Assembly (NCBI GenBank): GCA_023417655.1
Contig: JAEZFD010000054.1
Location: 1-64,000 of the forward strand
Origin: Planctomycetota bacterium
GTDB taxonomy: Bacteria; Planctomycetota; Planctomycetia; Planctomycetales; Planctomycetaceae
Length of the DNA: 64,000 nucleotides
Direction of reading: 5' to 3'
Shown here piece by piece: positions 7,901 to 16,492 of this stretch; the first letter of the stretch is position 1, and each line of letters starts with the position of its first letter. The translations under genes were made by a program, and so were the position numbers. The notes under the pieces were generated by a model. It saw nothing but the letters and a program-made list of their open reading frames with translations. It did no database searches and was not told the origin of the DNA.

Positions 7901-9657
7901 GAACGTTTCCATCGCCCGGCATGATGCGAGCATTTCTCACAGCGGTCTTCATCGTGTTTGCGCTCTCTGCATCCGGTTGGGCTCAGGTGGGGAACTTTGT
8001 GTCCTCAGATGCCGAGTTTGTCGTTGCCGCCGAGCAGGCGAGAGTTCGCTCGGCGCAGTTCTGGTCAGGGGCTGTGCTCCCCGGAAGGTGGTCAAAAGCG
8101 TGTCCGATTCGGATCGACCTCAACTCCCGAAATGGGAGCGGAGCGACCAGCTTTCGAATCGAACAAGGTGAAGTTTTTGACTGGAGGATGTCCGTCTCCG
8201 GAACACGGGAGGAGATCATCCGCGAAGTGATTCCTCATGAAGTCGATCACATGGTGCGGGTGTCACTCATCCGGCGTCCGATCGAGCGGTGGCTGGATGA
8301 AGGTTGCGCCTCGCTCATGGAATCGGAGGGGGCTCACTTTGAACTTCGACGCCGAGCGATGTTACTGCCAGCTTGTTTCTTCACGCCACACTGGCTCGAA
8401 CAGCTGGAGTACCCGGCACGCAGTGATGAGATGAACCAGGTTTACGCGGCTGGCTTCTCGATGGTGGAATACCTCCTGACGCGAGCGCCACCGGACTGCC
8501 TATTGCGTCTGCAGCAGGAACCGGGATCTCTGCGAACTCGACTGGAACGGAACTATGGAATCACCCCCGAGCGACTGCTGCAGGACTGGAGCCAGTGGCG
8601 GTCGACAAATGGTGCCTGTGATTGCGCTGGGGTCAGATGTCCGCTCCATTTCCCACGTAGTCTTCCAGCGAATCTGCCCGACAGCCTTTTGGCCCCGTTT
8701 TCTGCACCGGTCCCATCTGCAATTCAGCCCCAAGCGATCAAGCCGACGCTCATAATCTGGACCGCCAGTTGGTGCGGGCCCTGTCAGCAGTTTCATCGCG
8801 ACTTTCATCGCCTGCCGGAATTTCGTCGTCAGCTCGAAACCGCCTTCTCACTGGACTGGAGACCGGTGCCGGCAGAGCCGTCTCTGAGTTCCAACGCCAC
8901 ACTCAAAGTTCCGACCTTCAAGACGGGATCACTGAAGATCGAAGGGTATCGCGGCCCGGAGGATCTCCTTCTAAATCTTGGAGTGACCGATCCACGGGGA
9001 GTTGCCCCGACGCATTCAAACGATTCAGCGGACCTGCGAGACACTCCATCCAACAATGATGCATCTGTCATTCCAGCGAATGAACCAGGGGACTTGCCCC
9101 ACCCGCCAATCCGGACACGGGGGAAGGAAAAGGAATCACTGACAAGCAGTGATCAAGCGGACCCTCCACTGATCTCGTCAGAAGTTGATCGTACAGAGGA
9201 GACTCGCTCACCCGTTACTCCAAGCCCCAGCGAGCTGGCAGAGAGCATCATTGAGGCCATCCCAGTTACTCTGACTGTCCTGCAATGGACGGGGGTGATC
9301 GGAGGAAGCGTTGCGACGGGGGGGCTACTGGGACTCTCGCTTTCGTTCCTCTCCGGACTGACGAAAGTTCGACAGCTTCGCTCTGCCCGGACAGTGTCCA
9401 CGGCCAGCGAAGGAGGAGCGGCTGATGGGCCGATCCCCTTTCCCCGTGAACTGGAGGAGGCGCGTCAGTTACTTGCGCTCCGACAATCAGAGGGACGTGT
9501 GGCGGTACTTGATGCACTCCGCGGACTTTTTCTCGACGACGAGCTCGAGAGATTTGAACAGAGGCCGGAATCACCAGAAGCCGCGTTTGCCGGTTCGCTC
9601 CGCAAGGCGATTGATCTCCGTGTTTCAGAAGTGGCTCCGTTAAGCGTCGACGCCTGA
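7897..9657 (+). CDS. Exported HExxH metallopeptidase-like protein fused to a thioredoxin domain
   Basis: A 586-residue protein. Residues 1-29 are a signal peptide. A gluzincin-like domain follows, with HEVDH at 114-118 (HExxH) and a likely third ligand Glu135 in WLDEG. A thioredoxin-like domain carries WCGPC at 292-296 and a cis-Pro motif KVPTF near 339. A long Ser/Pro/Asp-rich linker (about 362-450) leads to a transmembrane segment (about 457-487) and a cytoplasmic tail of 100 residues. This would place the peptidase and redox domains outside the inner membrane. The ATGA overlap couples it to the hydrolase before it. Whether the peptidase is active and what it acts on is unknown. Confidence 0.75.
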   Translation: MRTFPSPGMMRAFLTAVFIVFALSASGWAQVGNFVSSDAEFVVAAEQARVRSAQFWSGAVLPGRWSKACPIRIDLNSRNGSGATSFRIEQGEVFDWRMSVSGTREEIIREVIPHEVDHMVRVSLIRRPIERWLDEGCASLMESEGAHFELRRRAMLLPACFFTPHWLEQLEYPARSDEMNQVYAAGFSMVEYLLTRAPPDCLLRLQQEPGSLRTRLERNYGITPERLLQDWSQWRSTNGACDCAGVRCPLHFPRSLPANLPDSLLAPFSAPVPSAIQPQAIKPTLIIWTASWCGPCQQFHRDFHRLPEFRRQLETAFSLDWRPVPAEPSLSSNATLKVPTFKTGSLKIEGYRGPEDLLLNLGVTDPRGVAPTHSNDSADLRDTPSNNDASVIPANEPGDLPHPPIRTRGKEKESLTSSDQADPPLISSEVDRTEETRSPVTPSPSELAESIIEAIPVTLTVLQWTGVIGGSVATGGLLGLSLSFLSGLTKVRQLRSARTVSTASEGGAADGPIPFPRELEEARQLLALRQSEGRVAVLDALRGLFLDDELERFEQRPESPEAAFAGSLRKAIDLRVSEVAPLSVDA

Positions 9658-9748
9658 TCCGGTGTCACACGCTGGACCATAACGCGAGATCCGCACCAAT
9701 CAATTTCCAGAATCGCTCACTTCAACTCTGCCATCGAGGGAGAACATT

Positions 9749-10441
9749 ATGCCTATTGGAGATCCCGCCCGTGAACAGTTCCGCCGAGCGATCGTCTCGC
9801 TAAGGAACCTGCACATCGTGGCCGCATTGTCGCCGCTTTTCACTTTGCGGTCTGAACTGCTGGCGAATGATGAACTTTCTGATCGAGGCGGGTTTGATAC
9901 GCCGACTCAGCAGCATCTGAAAGCACTACTCGTCAATTGCGACCGCTGGCGGCGCCGCGTCACCCATAATCCAGATCAAGCAGATCTGGGTGACAAAATT
10001 GAAAGGGCAATCGATCCGAACGGCATCGTCTCGATCGGCCAGAATCCATTCGGAGGAGACGACATTCAGAATCAGTCCGGCGGACTGATTGACCTTCCAT
10101 TCGCACTCGATGGAAGTGATCCTGACATTCCACTGATGTCCCAGATCAAGTTGCGAAGCACGAACGCACTCGTTCTGCTGGGAGCGATTGATAAAGCGAT
10201 CGTTGCCTGGACTCGGCTTAACAGTCGTGACCGCACCCGGTTTATTACCCGTTATGACTCACTCAGAGTATATGGGAATTATCAAGAAATCCTGGGTTAT
10301 CTCTGTGCCTTCGGCGGAGATGAGAACCGGGTGGATGTTGCCCAGGTTCTTCCTTCGGACGAGCCCTTGGGACCTGACGATAGCCCAAATCGGCGCTCGG
10401 AATCAGTCAACAATTCTCCTGACTTGTCTCCTTTGGCGTAA
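9749..10441 (+). CDS. Protein of unknown function, third gene of the unit
   Basis: A 230-residue soluble protein with no signal peptide. A GAGGGAGA Shine-Dalgarno precedes the ATG by 7 bases. The first 75 residues look helical; a central Gly/Asp/Pro-rich region (about 85-130) is followed by a second helical part with SRDRTRFITRYDSL, and the C-terminus is acidic and Ser-rich. I do not recognise a family. It lies 91 bases after the HExxH-thioredoxin gene and just before the terminator, so it probably belongs to the same transcript. Confidence 0.65.
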   Translation: MPIGDPAREQFRRAIVSLRNLHIVAALSPLFTLRSELLANDELSDRGGFDTPTQQHLKALLVNCDRWRRRVTHNPDQADLGDKIERAIDPNGIVSIGQNPFGGDDIQNQSGGLIDLPFALDGSDPDIPLMSQIKLRSTNALVLLGAIDKAIVAWTRLNSRDRTRFITRYDSLRVYGNYQEILGYLCAFGGDENRVDVAQVLPSDEPLGPDDSPNRRSESVNNSPDLSPLA

Positions 10442-10465
10442 CGGGAATCGATCTTATTAAAAAGC

Positions 10466-10510
10466 AACAGCCGCGTACTCGCATTTGCAAGTACGCGGCT
10501 GTTTTCGTTT
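10466..10510 (+). terminator. Strong rho-independent terminator
   Basis: A perfect 14-base stem (10466-10479 with 10490-10503) around a 10-base loop, followed by TTCGTTTTG. It lies 25 bases after the third gene of the 7256-10441 unit. Being symmetrical, with A-rich sequence on its left side, it may also serve the convergent glycine-zipper gene. Confidence 0.9.
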
Positions 10511-10571
10511 TGTCGAATTATGTCACGCGGCGAAGCGACTCCGTCTTCTCGCGAAGCTGGTCAACTCTCAC

Positions 10572-11123
10572 CTAGCGCCTGTTGGGATCGCAAGACTGAT
10601 TAGTGTTTTGTTGGCAGCGATCATCAAGTCGACACCAGGCATCACGAGCAGCATTTCGTGCTTCCTGCCAACTCAATCGGGTGTCGTGTTTGACCTGATT
10701 CCAATCTCGTTCGAGATCCTTCTCGACAGAATCAAACGTTTTCCCGGCATGCTGTTGACGGCGTTCAACTCCATATCGATAGGCAGGAGCCATCGTGTCA
10801 AACGGGACGTCCTTCTTGAAGTAAGGACGATTTTCGTAGTTTGTGCGCCAGTGCTCGACTTCGACCGTTGGGTCGATTTCTTCAGCAACGGCTTTACCGC
10901 CGTAACCGCCAGCGACTGCACCGACGACGGCTCCGACGGCTGCACCAACTGGTCCGCCCAAAGCTCCCCCTGCTGCCCCTGCTGCTGCACCCGTCACGGC
11001 TGCGCCGATTCCGACGCCAATTGGGTGTGCTCCGTGTTCGCCGCTCAGTGGATCTTCATTTTTATCCACTGGAACTCGTTCCGCTTGCCCGCGTTTATTA
11101 TCAGGTTTTGGATGTTTACTCAT
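10572..11123 (-). CDS. Glycine-zipper domain protein
   Basis: A 183-residue protein starting at 11123, preceded by GGAG. After a charged N-terminus, residues about 37-78 form a Gly/Ala-rich zipper (repeats of GAAVG, GAAGG and GGPVG type) able to insert in a membrane. The C-terminal part contains the conserved PAYRYGVERR and WQEARNAARDAW segments seen in a widespread stress-associated glycine-zipper family. It is probably membrane-associated. The open frame to 11270 adds 49 residues without features. It lies convergent to the 7256-10441 unit. Confidence 0.8.
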   Translation of the reverse strand: MSKHPKPDNKRGQAERVPVDKNEDPLSGEHGAHPIGVGIGAAVTGAAAGAAGGALGGPVGAAVGAVVGAVAGGYGGKAVAEEIDPTVEVEHWRTNYENRPYFKKDVPFDTMAPAYRYGVERRQQHAGKTFDSVEKDLERDWNQVKHDTRLSWQEARNAARDAWCRLDDRCQQNTNQSCDPNRR

Positions 11124-11412
11124 GGTGAAACGCTCCATCAGGCTGTTGTAGGTTAAAACGCAGAGACTGTTCTGCGAAACCGATGCCAATAGCCGTATCT
11201 CGGGAGAAGGACGGGGAGAAGAACTCCCTGCGCCGTGCACAATCCCTTGAGCCGAAATGAGATGGAGCATGCGAGATTTATAAGGCAGTTACCACGCGTG
11301 CCCCACATCCGGAACAACCTGAAAGAACGTTGTTCCCGGAGCGTTCATCTCGAGCGTCGAGAGCGCACTGAAGCCGACGCGGTGAAGAAGTGACCTAAAC
11401 AGTTGACGACTA

Positions 11413-12174
11413 TCAGTTTGTCGCAAACTGTGGTTTGCGCCCGGCGAGAATCTGGGCAAGGTGCATGACTGCGATGGGCTTCTTCTGGCGCCGGAGCAGT
11501 CCTTCCAAATGCATCAGACAGGACATGTCTCCTGCCGTGATGACCTGAGCCCCTGCCTGCTGATGGTCCGCAATGCGATCATTCCCCATCATGCAGGAAA
11601 CCGCTTCTTCGGCGACGGCAAATGTCCCACCGAAGCCACAGCATTCATCTCGTCGCTGGAGATCGACAAGGGTCAGTCCCCCCACCTGCTTCAACAAGGT
11701 TTCCGCTTTGTTCTCAAGCGTGACCATTCGCTCCGAAGAGGGCCCCAGTCGAAGCTCCCGCAACCCGTGGCAGCTGTTGTGCAATCCAACTCGATAGGGA
11801 AACGTGACGTCGAATGCCGTGACCTTCATGACATCGACGAGAAATTGGGTGAGCTCGAAGGTCTTGTTCTGAATGGCGTGATAGGCCGGATCGCCCTGGC
11901 GGAAGAATGTCTCATAGTGATGGGTGACCATCGCTACGCAACTTCCAGAGGGGCAGACAACCGCATCGTATGGAGTGAAGATTTCAACGAAACGACGGGC
12001 GAGGGGAACCGCATCGTCCCGGCACCCGGTATTCGCCATCGGCTGCCCGCAACAGGTCTGTGCCTCAGGAAACTCGACATCACAGCCTAGTTTTTCGAGG
12101 AGCTCCAGAGTCGCCATCCCGACATCGGGATACATCTGATCGACGTAACAGGGGATGAACAGCCCGACTCGCAT
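11413..12174 (-). CDS. lutA: LutA/YkgE-type (Fe-S)-binding protein
   Basis: A 253-residue protein with two CCG cysteine-rich domains, CCGQPMANTGC at residues 41-51 and DECCGFGGTF near residue 178, the pattern of LutA/YkgE and of GlpC/HdrB-like subunits. Length fits LutA. In the L-lactate oxidation complex LutA works with LutB (ferredoxin and CCG) and LutC. No lutB or lutC is found on either side here, so the partners must lie elsewhere or the protein has another role, for example with glycolate oxidase subunits. Start at 12174 gives the family N-terminus directly. The symbol rests on family resemblance only. Confidence 0.75.
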   Translation of the reverse strand: MRVGLFIPCYVDQMYPDVGMATLELLEKLGCDVEFPEAQTCCGQPMANTGCRDDAVPLARRFVEIFTPYDAVVCPSGSCVAMVTHHYETFFRQGDPAYHAIQNKTFELTQFLVDVMKVTAFDVTFPYRVGLHNSCHGLRELRLGPSSERMVTLENKAETLLKQVGGLTLVDLQRRDECCGFGGTFAVAEEAVSCMMGNDRIADHQQAGAQVITAGDMSCLMHLEGLLRRQKKPIAVMHLAQILAGRKPQFATN

Positions 12175-12276
12175 CTTATAGGTTCTTCGTCGTAACAGAG
12201 GAATATGACAAGGCTGACGGGTTGATACTGATCAAGTTGATTCTAATCAATCTGCCGGCCATCAGTATTGTCGCCT

Positions 12277-12744
12277 TCAGTCGGCTTCTTGAGGCGCGTC
12301 GTCGGCATCGTCGACCGACTTCGGGCCGTAATCGAATGCAAAGATTTCATCCAGTCCCGCTGTCCAAGGCAAGGGACTAGTGGACCCCTGAAGGACCGTG
12401 AACTCACTTTTCAGTCTTCGCAGCCAGCGAGTTTCATCAACACAGACCGCCGCCGGCCAACACTGCCGTGTTCTGCCGAAGGAGGCACACCATGCCCCCT
12501 GACAAACCATCAGACGACTGAGCGGCGCCGCGTTCAACAACTCAGAAATCTCCTCGGGGGAGAATTCATCCGGTTCATGCTGCAAGACAATAATCAGCGG
12601 ACTCTGTGCAGCAATCGACAAGGCTTCAGGAATCGTTCTAAATGAGGCAACTGCCCCGGCATTCAACTGGGCCAGCTGAACCACATCTTCCATTCCGGAA
12701 GTTCTGCCGATCAGCACGAGGGAGTCTACTATGACGTCAGCCAT
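12277..12744 (-). CDS. Unknown protein translationally coupled to nrdR
   Basis: A 155-residue protein. Its ATG at 12744 overlaps the end of nrdR by 8 bases (ATGGCTGA), so it is translationally coupled; the longer open frame to 13020 only shadows nrdR. The first 100 residues alternate strand and helix like a receiver or Rossmann fold (hydrophobic strands IVDSLVLIG and PLIIVLQHE), but no phospho-acceptor Asp pattern is clear. The C-terminus has conserved-looking Trp and Cys residues (CQGAWCASFGRTRQCWP). No named family recognised. Cytoplasmic, with a possible link to nucleotide metabolism inferred only from position. Confidence 0.75.
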   Translation of the reverse strand: MADVIVDSLVLIGRTSGMEDVVQLAQLNAGAVASFRTIPEALSIAAQSPLIIVLQHEPDEFSPEEISELLNAAPLSRLMVCQGAWCASFGRTRQCWPAAVCVDETRWLRRLKSEFTVLQGSTSPLPWTAGLDEIFAFDYGPKSVDDADDAPQEAD

Positions 12745-13204
12745 CGTGCTGCTGGTTTCGTTGACGCAGGGTCTGCAGTTCCTCCACGAAGTCATTGACG
12801 TCCTGGAAAGACCGATAGACCGACGCAAACCGAACGAAGGCAACCTGATCGATCCGACGCAGTTCTTCGCAGACTTTCTCTCCGATGTAGCGAGACGGAA
12901 CTTCCCGTTCAAACGTCTCATACACGGAATGCTCGACGTGATTGATGATGTTCTCAATCTGATCAGGGCTGATCGGGCGTTTATAACAGGCCTTCTCGAT
13001 CCCCAGTCGAATCCGTTCACGTTCGAACGGGATTCGCGAACCGTCTTTCTTAATCACCTTTAAAGGTGACTCTTCCATTTTCTCATAGGTCGTGAATCGT
13101 CGACCACACTGCAGGCACTCACGTCGCCTGCGGATCACGAATTCCTGGCTCCCGCGGGAATCCACGACTTTACTTTCGCCTTGTCGACAAAACGGGCACA
13201 GCAT
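12737..13204 (-). CDS. nrdR: Transcriptional repressor NrdR
   Basis: A 155-residue protein, the usual NrdR length. Residues 3-34 form a zinc ribbon (CPFC and CLQC pairs) and residues about 49-139 an ATP-cone domain starting with VIKKDGSRIPFERERI. NrdR senses ATP/dATP through the ATP-cone and represses ribonucleotide reductase genes by binding NrdR boxes. No nrd gene is present in this window. The stop overlaps the start of the coupled unknown gene downstream. Confidence 0.97.
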   Translation of the reverse strand: MLCPFCRQGESKVVDSRGSQEFVIRRRRECLQCGRRFTTYEKMEESPLKVIKKDGSRIPFERERIRLGIEKACYKRPISPDQIENIINHVEHSVYETFEREVPSRYIGEKVCEELRRIDQVAFVRFASVYRSFQDVNDFVEELQTLRQRNQQHDG

Positions 13205-13442
13205 AGTCGCACTTCAATTCCATTCTGACGTGTGCCCCCCTGACATCGGGTCCGACGTTCCCGGGGATCCACAATTTCATCTCATCGCTCAATGGCACTG
13301 CTCAACGTCACTGAGCAGAGCAATTCCGGCCGTTGATTGTTTGGATCTCAGAATAGCGATCTCAGACGTGATCCGTCATCCCCGTGCCCGCTTCAATCCC
13401 GGGATTGCTCCGCGCCAGACTCCATGCAGAATGCGACTGCTG

Positions 13443-14240
13443 TTAAGGGCTCCCGACGGCGTCGTCGATTTTCTTCTGCAGTTGAGCTTTCAAGCGAACA
13501 GACTGCTGCTGAACCAGTTCTTCAATTGCCTTACGGGAGCCGTCTCCCAGCAATGTTACGCCGGGGCCTTCGAGAACCCCGATTCTGCGGAGATCGATGT
13601 CTTTAATTTTGAGGTCCAGCTCAGCGACTTTGGGATCGAGCGAGACGCGAGGAAGTGGCGTTTCAAGTGAAAACTTCAGTTCCGGGCGGGTTTCGAGCAC
13701 CAGTCTTAGTTGAATGGTGGCATCCGACTCGGCTGTCCCGTTCCAGCCTTTCACGCCATAGTTCCACCAGGCGAATGTCACCTCGCAGTGAGCGCGCAAG
13801 GTCAGTAACAACTGGAATCGAACAGTCGGTCCATCACCGGGCAACTGTTGGATTTGCACCTGCAATGTCTCTGCAGGGCGAACGAGACGAGCGGAGTACC
13901 GCTGCCAGAAGCCGTGATTGACTTCACGCTCGCGCTTCGAAACGCGGAGACCTTTCACCCGGAAGCCGTCGAATCGCTCGGTAGTGCGTCCCCACTTCCG
14001 ATCGTCGACGTATTCCTCGGTGAGCGCCTGCTGCAGGCAGAGCTTCAGAATATCGCCCAGTGATTCCGGCGGCTTCCCAGAAATGGGGGGAGCAGTCGCA
14101 GGGAGAGAGAGCTGAACTGTTTGAGCTGCGGCCCCCGGCGCGGCCTCGCCTGCCTGCAGATTCGCGGCGCGACAAGCGAACAGGAGACCGATGAAAACAG
14201 CAAACGGGGGAATGAACTCCCCCGTTGTTCGAAATGTCAT
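13443..14240 (-). CDS. Exported protein of unknown function
   Basis: A 265-residue protein with an N-terminal signal peptide (hydrophobic stretch about residues 10-24, cleavage near ANLQAGEA). A Pro/Ala-rich linker is followed by a mixed beta domain with aromatic-rich segments (FWQRYSARLVRP, FAWWNYGVKGWNG). The C-terminus is a charged helix rich in Gln and Lys that could form a coiled coil. It lies 51 bases downstream of the DUF1598-like exported protein gene on the same strand, so the two are probably cotranscribed. No named domain recognised; resembles planctomycete-specific exported proteins. Confidence 0.75.
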   Translation of the reverse strand: MTFRTTGEFIPPFAVFIGLLFACRAANLQAGEAAPGAAAQTVQLSLPATAPPISGKPPESLGDILKLCLQQALTEEYVDDRKWGRTTERFDGFRVKGLRVSKREREVNHGFWQRYSARLVRPAETLQVQIQQLPGDGPTVRFQLLLTLRAHCEVTFAWWNYGVKGWNGTAESDATIQLRLVLETRPELKFSLETPLPRVSLDPKVAELDLKIKDIDLRRIGVLEGPGVTLLGDGSRKAIEELVQQQSVRLKAQLQKKIDDAVGSP

Positions 14241-14291
14241 GTCAGGGATCCTTCCCCTTGCGACGGTTGTTCTCCAGCGTCAGCTGGAAAA

Positions 14292-16070
14292 CTATTTCTG
14301 GGCGTCCCACCACCAGCGATTGGCTGGGAGTTCAGGAGCCTTGGATTTCTCTGTCACCGCACCCAGGCGAGGAGATTCCTGCTGAATGGCGGCGTCATTC
14401 AGGATCGACTGGACATCACCCCGAACACCACCGGCGACCTGAAGCACCACGTCTGTCCCATGATAGACACGGTAATTCACCAAGGATTCTGTCTGAGTCG
14501 GTGCTTCCAATCGAGCGGGTTGATAAGTTCCGTCAGCAGCGAACACTCCACGATCCCAGTTGACCTGTCGATCCATCTGGTGATTCTGAATCAGAGCCGC
14601 CACCATGGCCAGATCAAAGATCCCCTGCAGGTCAGCGAAGACCGGATCCGCTTTCGCAAGTTCGTCATACTTCGCAGTAAAGGTTTCAGCAAACTTACGG
14701 TTCACCGCTTCTGCTTTCCCGGTCGAGACGCGTGCTCCGGTCGAAGTCAGGAACTCGTTCTCAGACAGGCACTTCACTCCGGTTCCGCGAATCTCAAAGG
14801 CATCGCCTTCGGGAGAGTGAACAATGGCCTCGCACTGCAGAGTCATCCACCAGCGAAGGGCATCCAGATTTCCGGAAGCCAGGGATGATTCTTTCGCCAG
14901 CAGCTGGAAGTAGTCTGGAATCTGGGCATTGGTCTTCAGCTGGCCGATGCCGATCAGCTTCATTCGATAGTCAGCTTCCACCATCACGCGAGCGACACGG
15001 CTGTCGGTCGGAACTCCCATGACGGTGATGTCCTGAGTTCCCAGAATACCGGCAATCTGATTCGCCCAGCGTCGAACTCCGGCTGGGGAGAGCGGACCTT
15101 TGGCCTGAGATGACACAACGAAGTCGTTGACCTTCTTCAGGTTTTCAGGTCGTGGATCGATGGAGCATCCGAACGAAGCATTGGCTTCGCCGTTGAAAGT
15201 TCGCATCACCGTGACCAGGTCGTCGAGCTGCAGCGTCGGTCGCTGGGAATTTGATCCCAGTGCCCGGCCGTGTTCGTTGTACTTCCAGCCTTCGGCCGGT
15301 CCACCGAGTACGATTTCATTCTGCTCAGGATAAAGCAGGACGAACTGAATTTCGGACAGTCCGGCAAGATTTCGCATCGAGTCGACAACCGGCTTTCCGG
15401 ATGCCAGACGCTGAGCCACTTCTTTTTCCAGCCGAGTCAGCGAAACGAGTCGCAACTGGGAAGGAGTTTCTAGATCAGTGTTCAGCATGGCGTGGCGAGC
15501 CCGCTGACTGACTCCACTGAGCTGATTTCGGGCATCTTCACGAGTCTGACGGCTCAGCACACCGTTCGGAGCAACATGAACCCCGCTGAACGAGGGCATG
15601 ACAGTTCCGCCGCCCGGCTGAGTGTTGTCCCAGGAATCTTCTCCGCCGGTCACGGCCTGGATCAGATACATCAGTTCCATGAAGCTCGCGCCACCGTTAT
15701 TCACGAGTTCGCGGGAGATTTCAGCCCCGGTTTCGACGCGGTCACGTCGATTCTGGACTCGCGGAAGAACGGCCCAAGCTGCATCCGTATTTCCGGACTG
15801 CAACTGAGCGTTTGCCACCTTGAGGGCGAGATCTTTTCGGGCTTCTTCTGGCTGCTGGCCGACCAGTTCCGCAGCGGCTCCGAACTCACCTGAATTCAGG
15901 AGGGCGTCGATCTGCAGGGCGGGGTCGATTGAGATCTCAGCACCAAAGGCATTCTGGCCGATGGCGGTAGCGAAAAGGGTGAGCGTTGTCGCTCCGGCAG
16001 CCAGTGCCATGCGGAAACGCGACTTCTGATGTTCCGAAACGGCACTCAAGCATGCTGCGCGCGTCATCAT
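14292..16070 (-). CDS. Large exported protein, possibly DUF1598 family
   Basis: A 592-residue protein. The start at 16070 is preceded by GGAG six bases upstream and gives a signal peptide (hydrophobic core about residues 22-40, cleavage after QNAFGA); the open frame to 16367 adds nothing recognisable. An N-terminal helical region (about 45-110) looks like TPR-type helices, followed by a Gly-rich GGGTVMPSFSGVHV segment and a long domain with EIQFVLLYPEQNEIVLGGP. This order resembles the planctomycete DUF1598 family, but I assign that name with moderate confidence. Periplasmic or envelope location expected; role unknown. Confidence 0.7.
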   Translation of the reverse strand: MMTRAACLSAVSEHQKSRFRMALAAGATTLTLFATAIGQNAFGAEISIDPALQIDALLNSGEFGAAAELVGQQPEEARKDLALKVANAQLQSGNTDAAWAVLPRVQNRRDRVETGAEISRELVNNGGASFMELMYLIQAVTGGEDSWDNTQPGGGTVMPSFSGVHVAPNGVLSRQTREDARNQLSGVSQRARHAMLNTDLETPSQLRLVSLTRLEKEVAQRLASGKPVVDSMRNLAGLSEIQFVLLYPEQNEIVLGGPAEGWKYNEHGRALGSNSQRPTLQLDDLVTVMRTFNGEANASFGCSIDPRPENLKKVNDFVVSSQAKGPLSPAGVRRWANQIAGILGTQDITVMGVPTDSRVARVMVEADYRMKLIGIGQLKTNAQIPDYFQLLAKESSLASGNLDALRWWMTLQCEAIVHSPEGDAFEIRGTGVKCLSENEFLTSTGARVSTGKAEAVNRKFAETFTAKYDELAKADPVFADLQGIFDLAMVAALIQNHQMDRQVNWDRGVFAADGTYQPARLEAPTQTESLVNYRVYHGTDVVLQVAGGVRGDVQSILNDAAIQQESPRLGAVTEKSKAPELPANRWWWDAQK

Positions 16071-16492
16071 GATTTGCTCCGCCAACGCCAGATTCTGGCG
16101 AAGGAGATTTAGACGATCCGATGGTGGCACGCGCCCCGATGGACCGCAGGAAATGAATCGAACCGACTGGCAACAGTCCGGCAACCGGCCTGTGTGTCGA
16201 CGAACATCATTGATCGAACCGAGGCCTGATTGTGAGCCCGGACCGCACCTCTTAGAATCGTCTTCCCGACTTCCAGCGTCAAGAAGTTTCGCTGGAAAAG
16301 ACTTGCGTAGGGCCGGACGATGGGGGCGGCAGTCGAAAGAATGAGAACAGACGGTACAATAAAACAATCTGATTCAACCGCCTGCAATGGTTAATCAGGT
16401 TGCAAGAGCCCTTCAGCCCTCTGGTCGTAAACCGGCCGCAACGTCAACTTCCTCCTCTTTCTTCGCCTGCCAGCCAGGCAGCTCCTCCCCAG
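16071..16492. other. Divergent intergenic region
   Basis: This 422-base stretch lies between the minus-strand DUF1598-like gene and plus-strand mutM. The open frames that cross it are N-terminal extensions without Shine-Dalgarno or domain. It must contain at least two promoters; I cannot place them reliably. Confidence 0.45.

Noticed and set aside
6991..10503. Genomic island inserted at tRNA-Ala
   Set aside because: The three-gene unit is on the 5' side of the tRNA, no integrase or tRNA 3'-end repeat is seen, and base composition looks like the surroundings.
10485..11156. 223-residue plus-strand frame over the glycine-zipper gene
   Set aside because: The Gly/Ala codons of the minus-strand gene generate it; the minus-strand family motifs are decisive.
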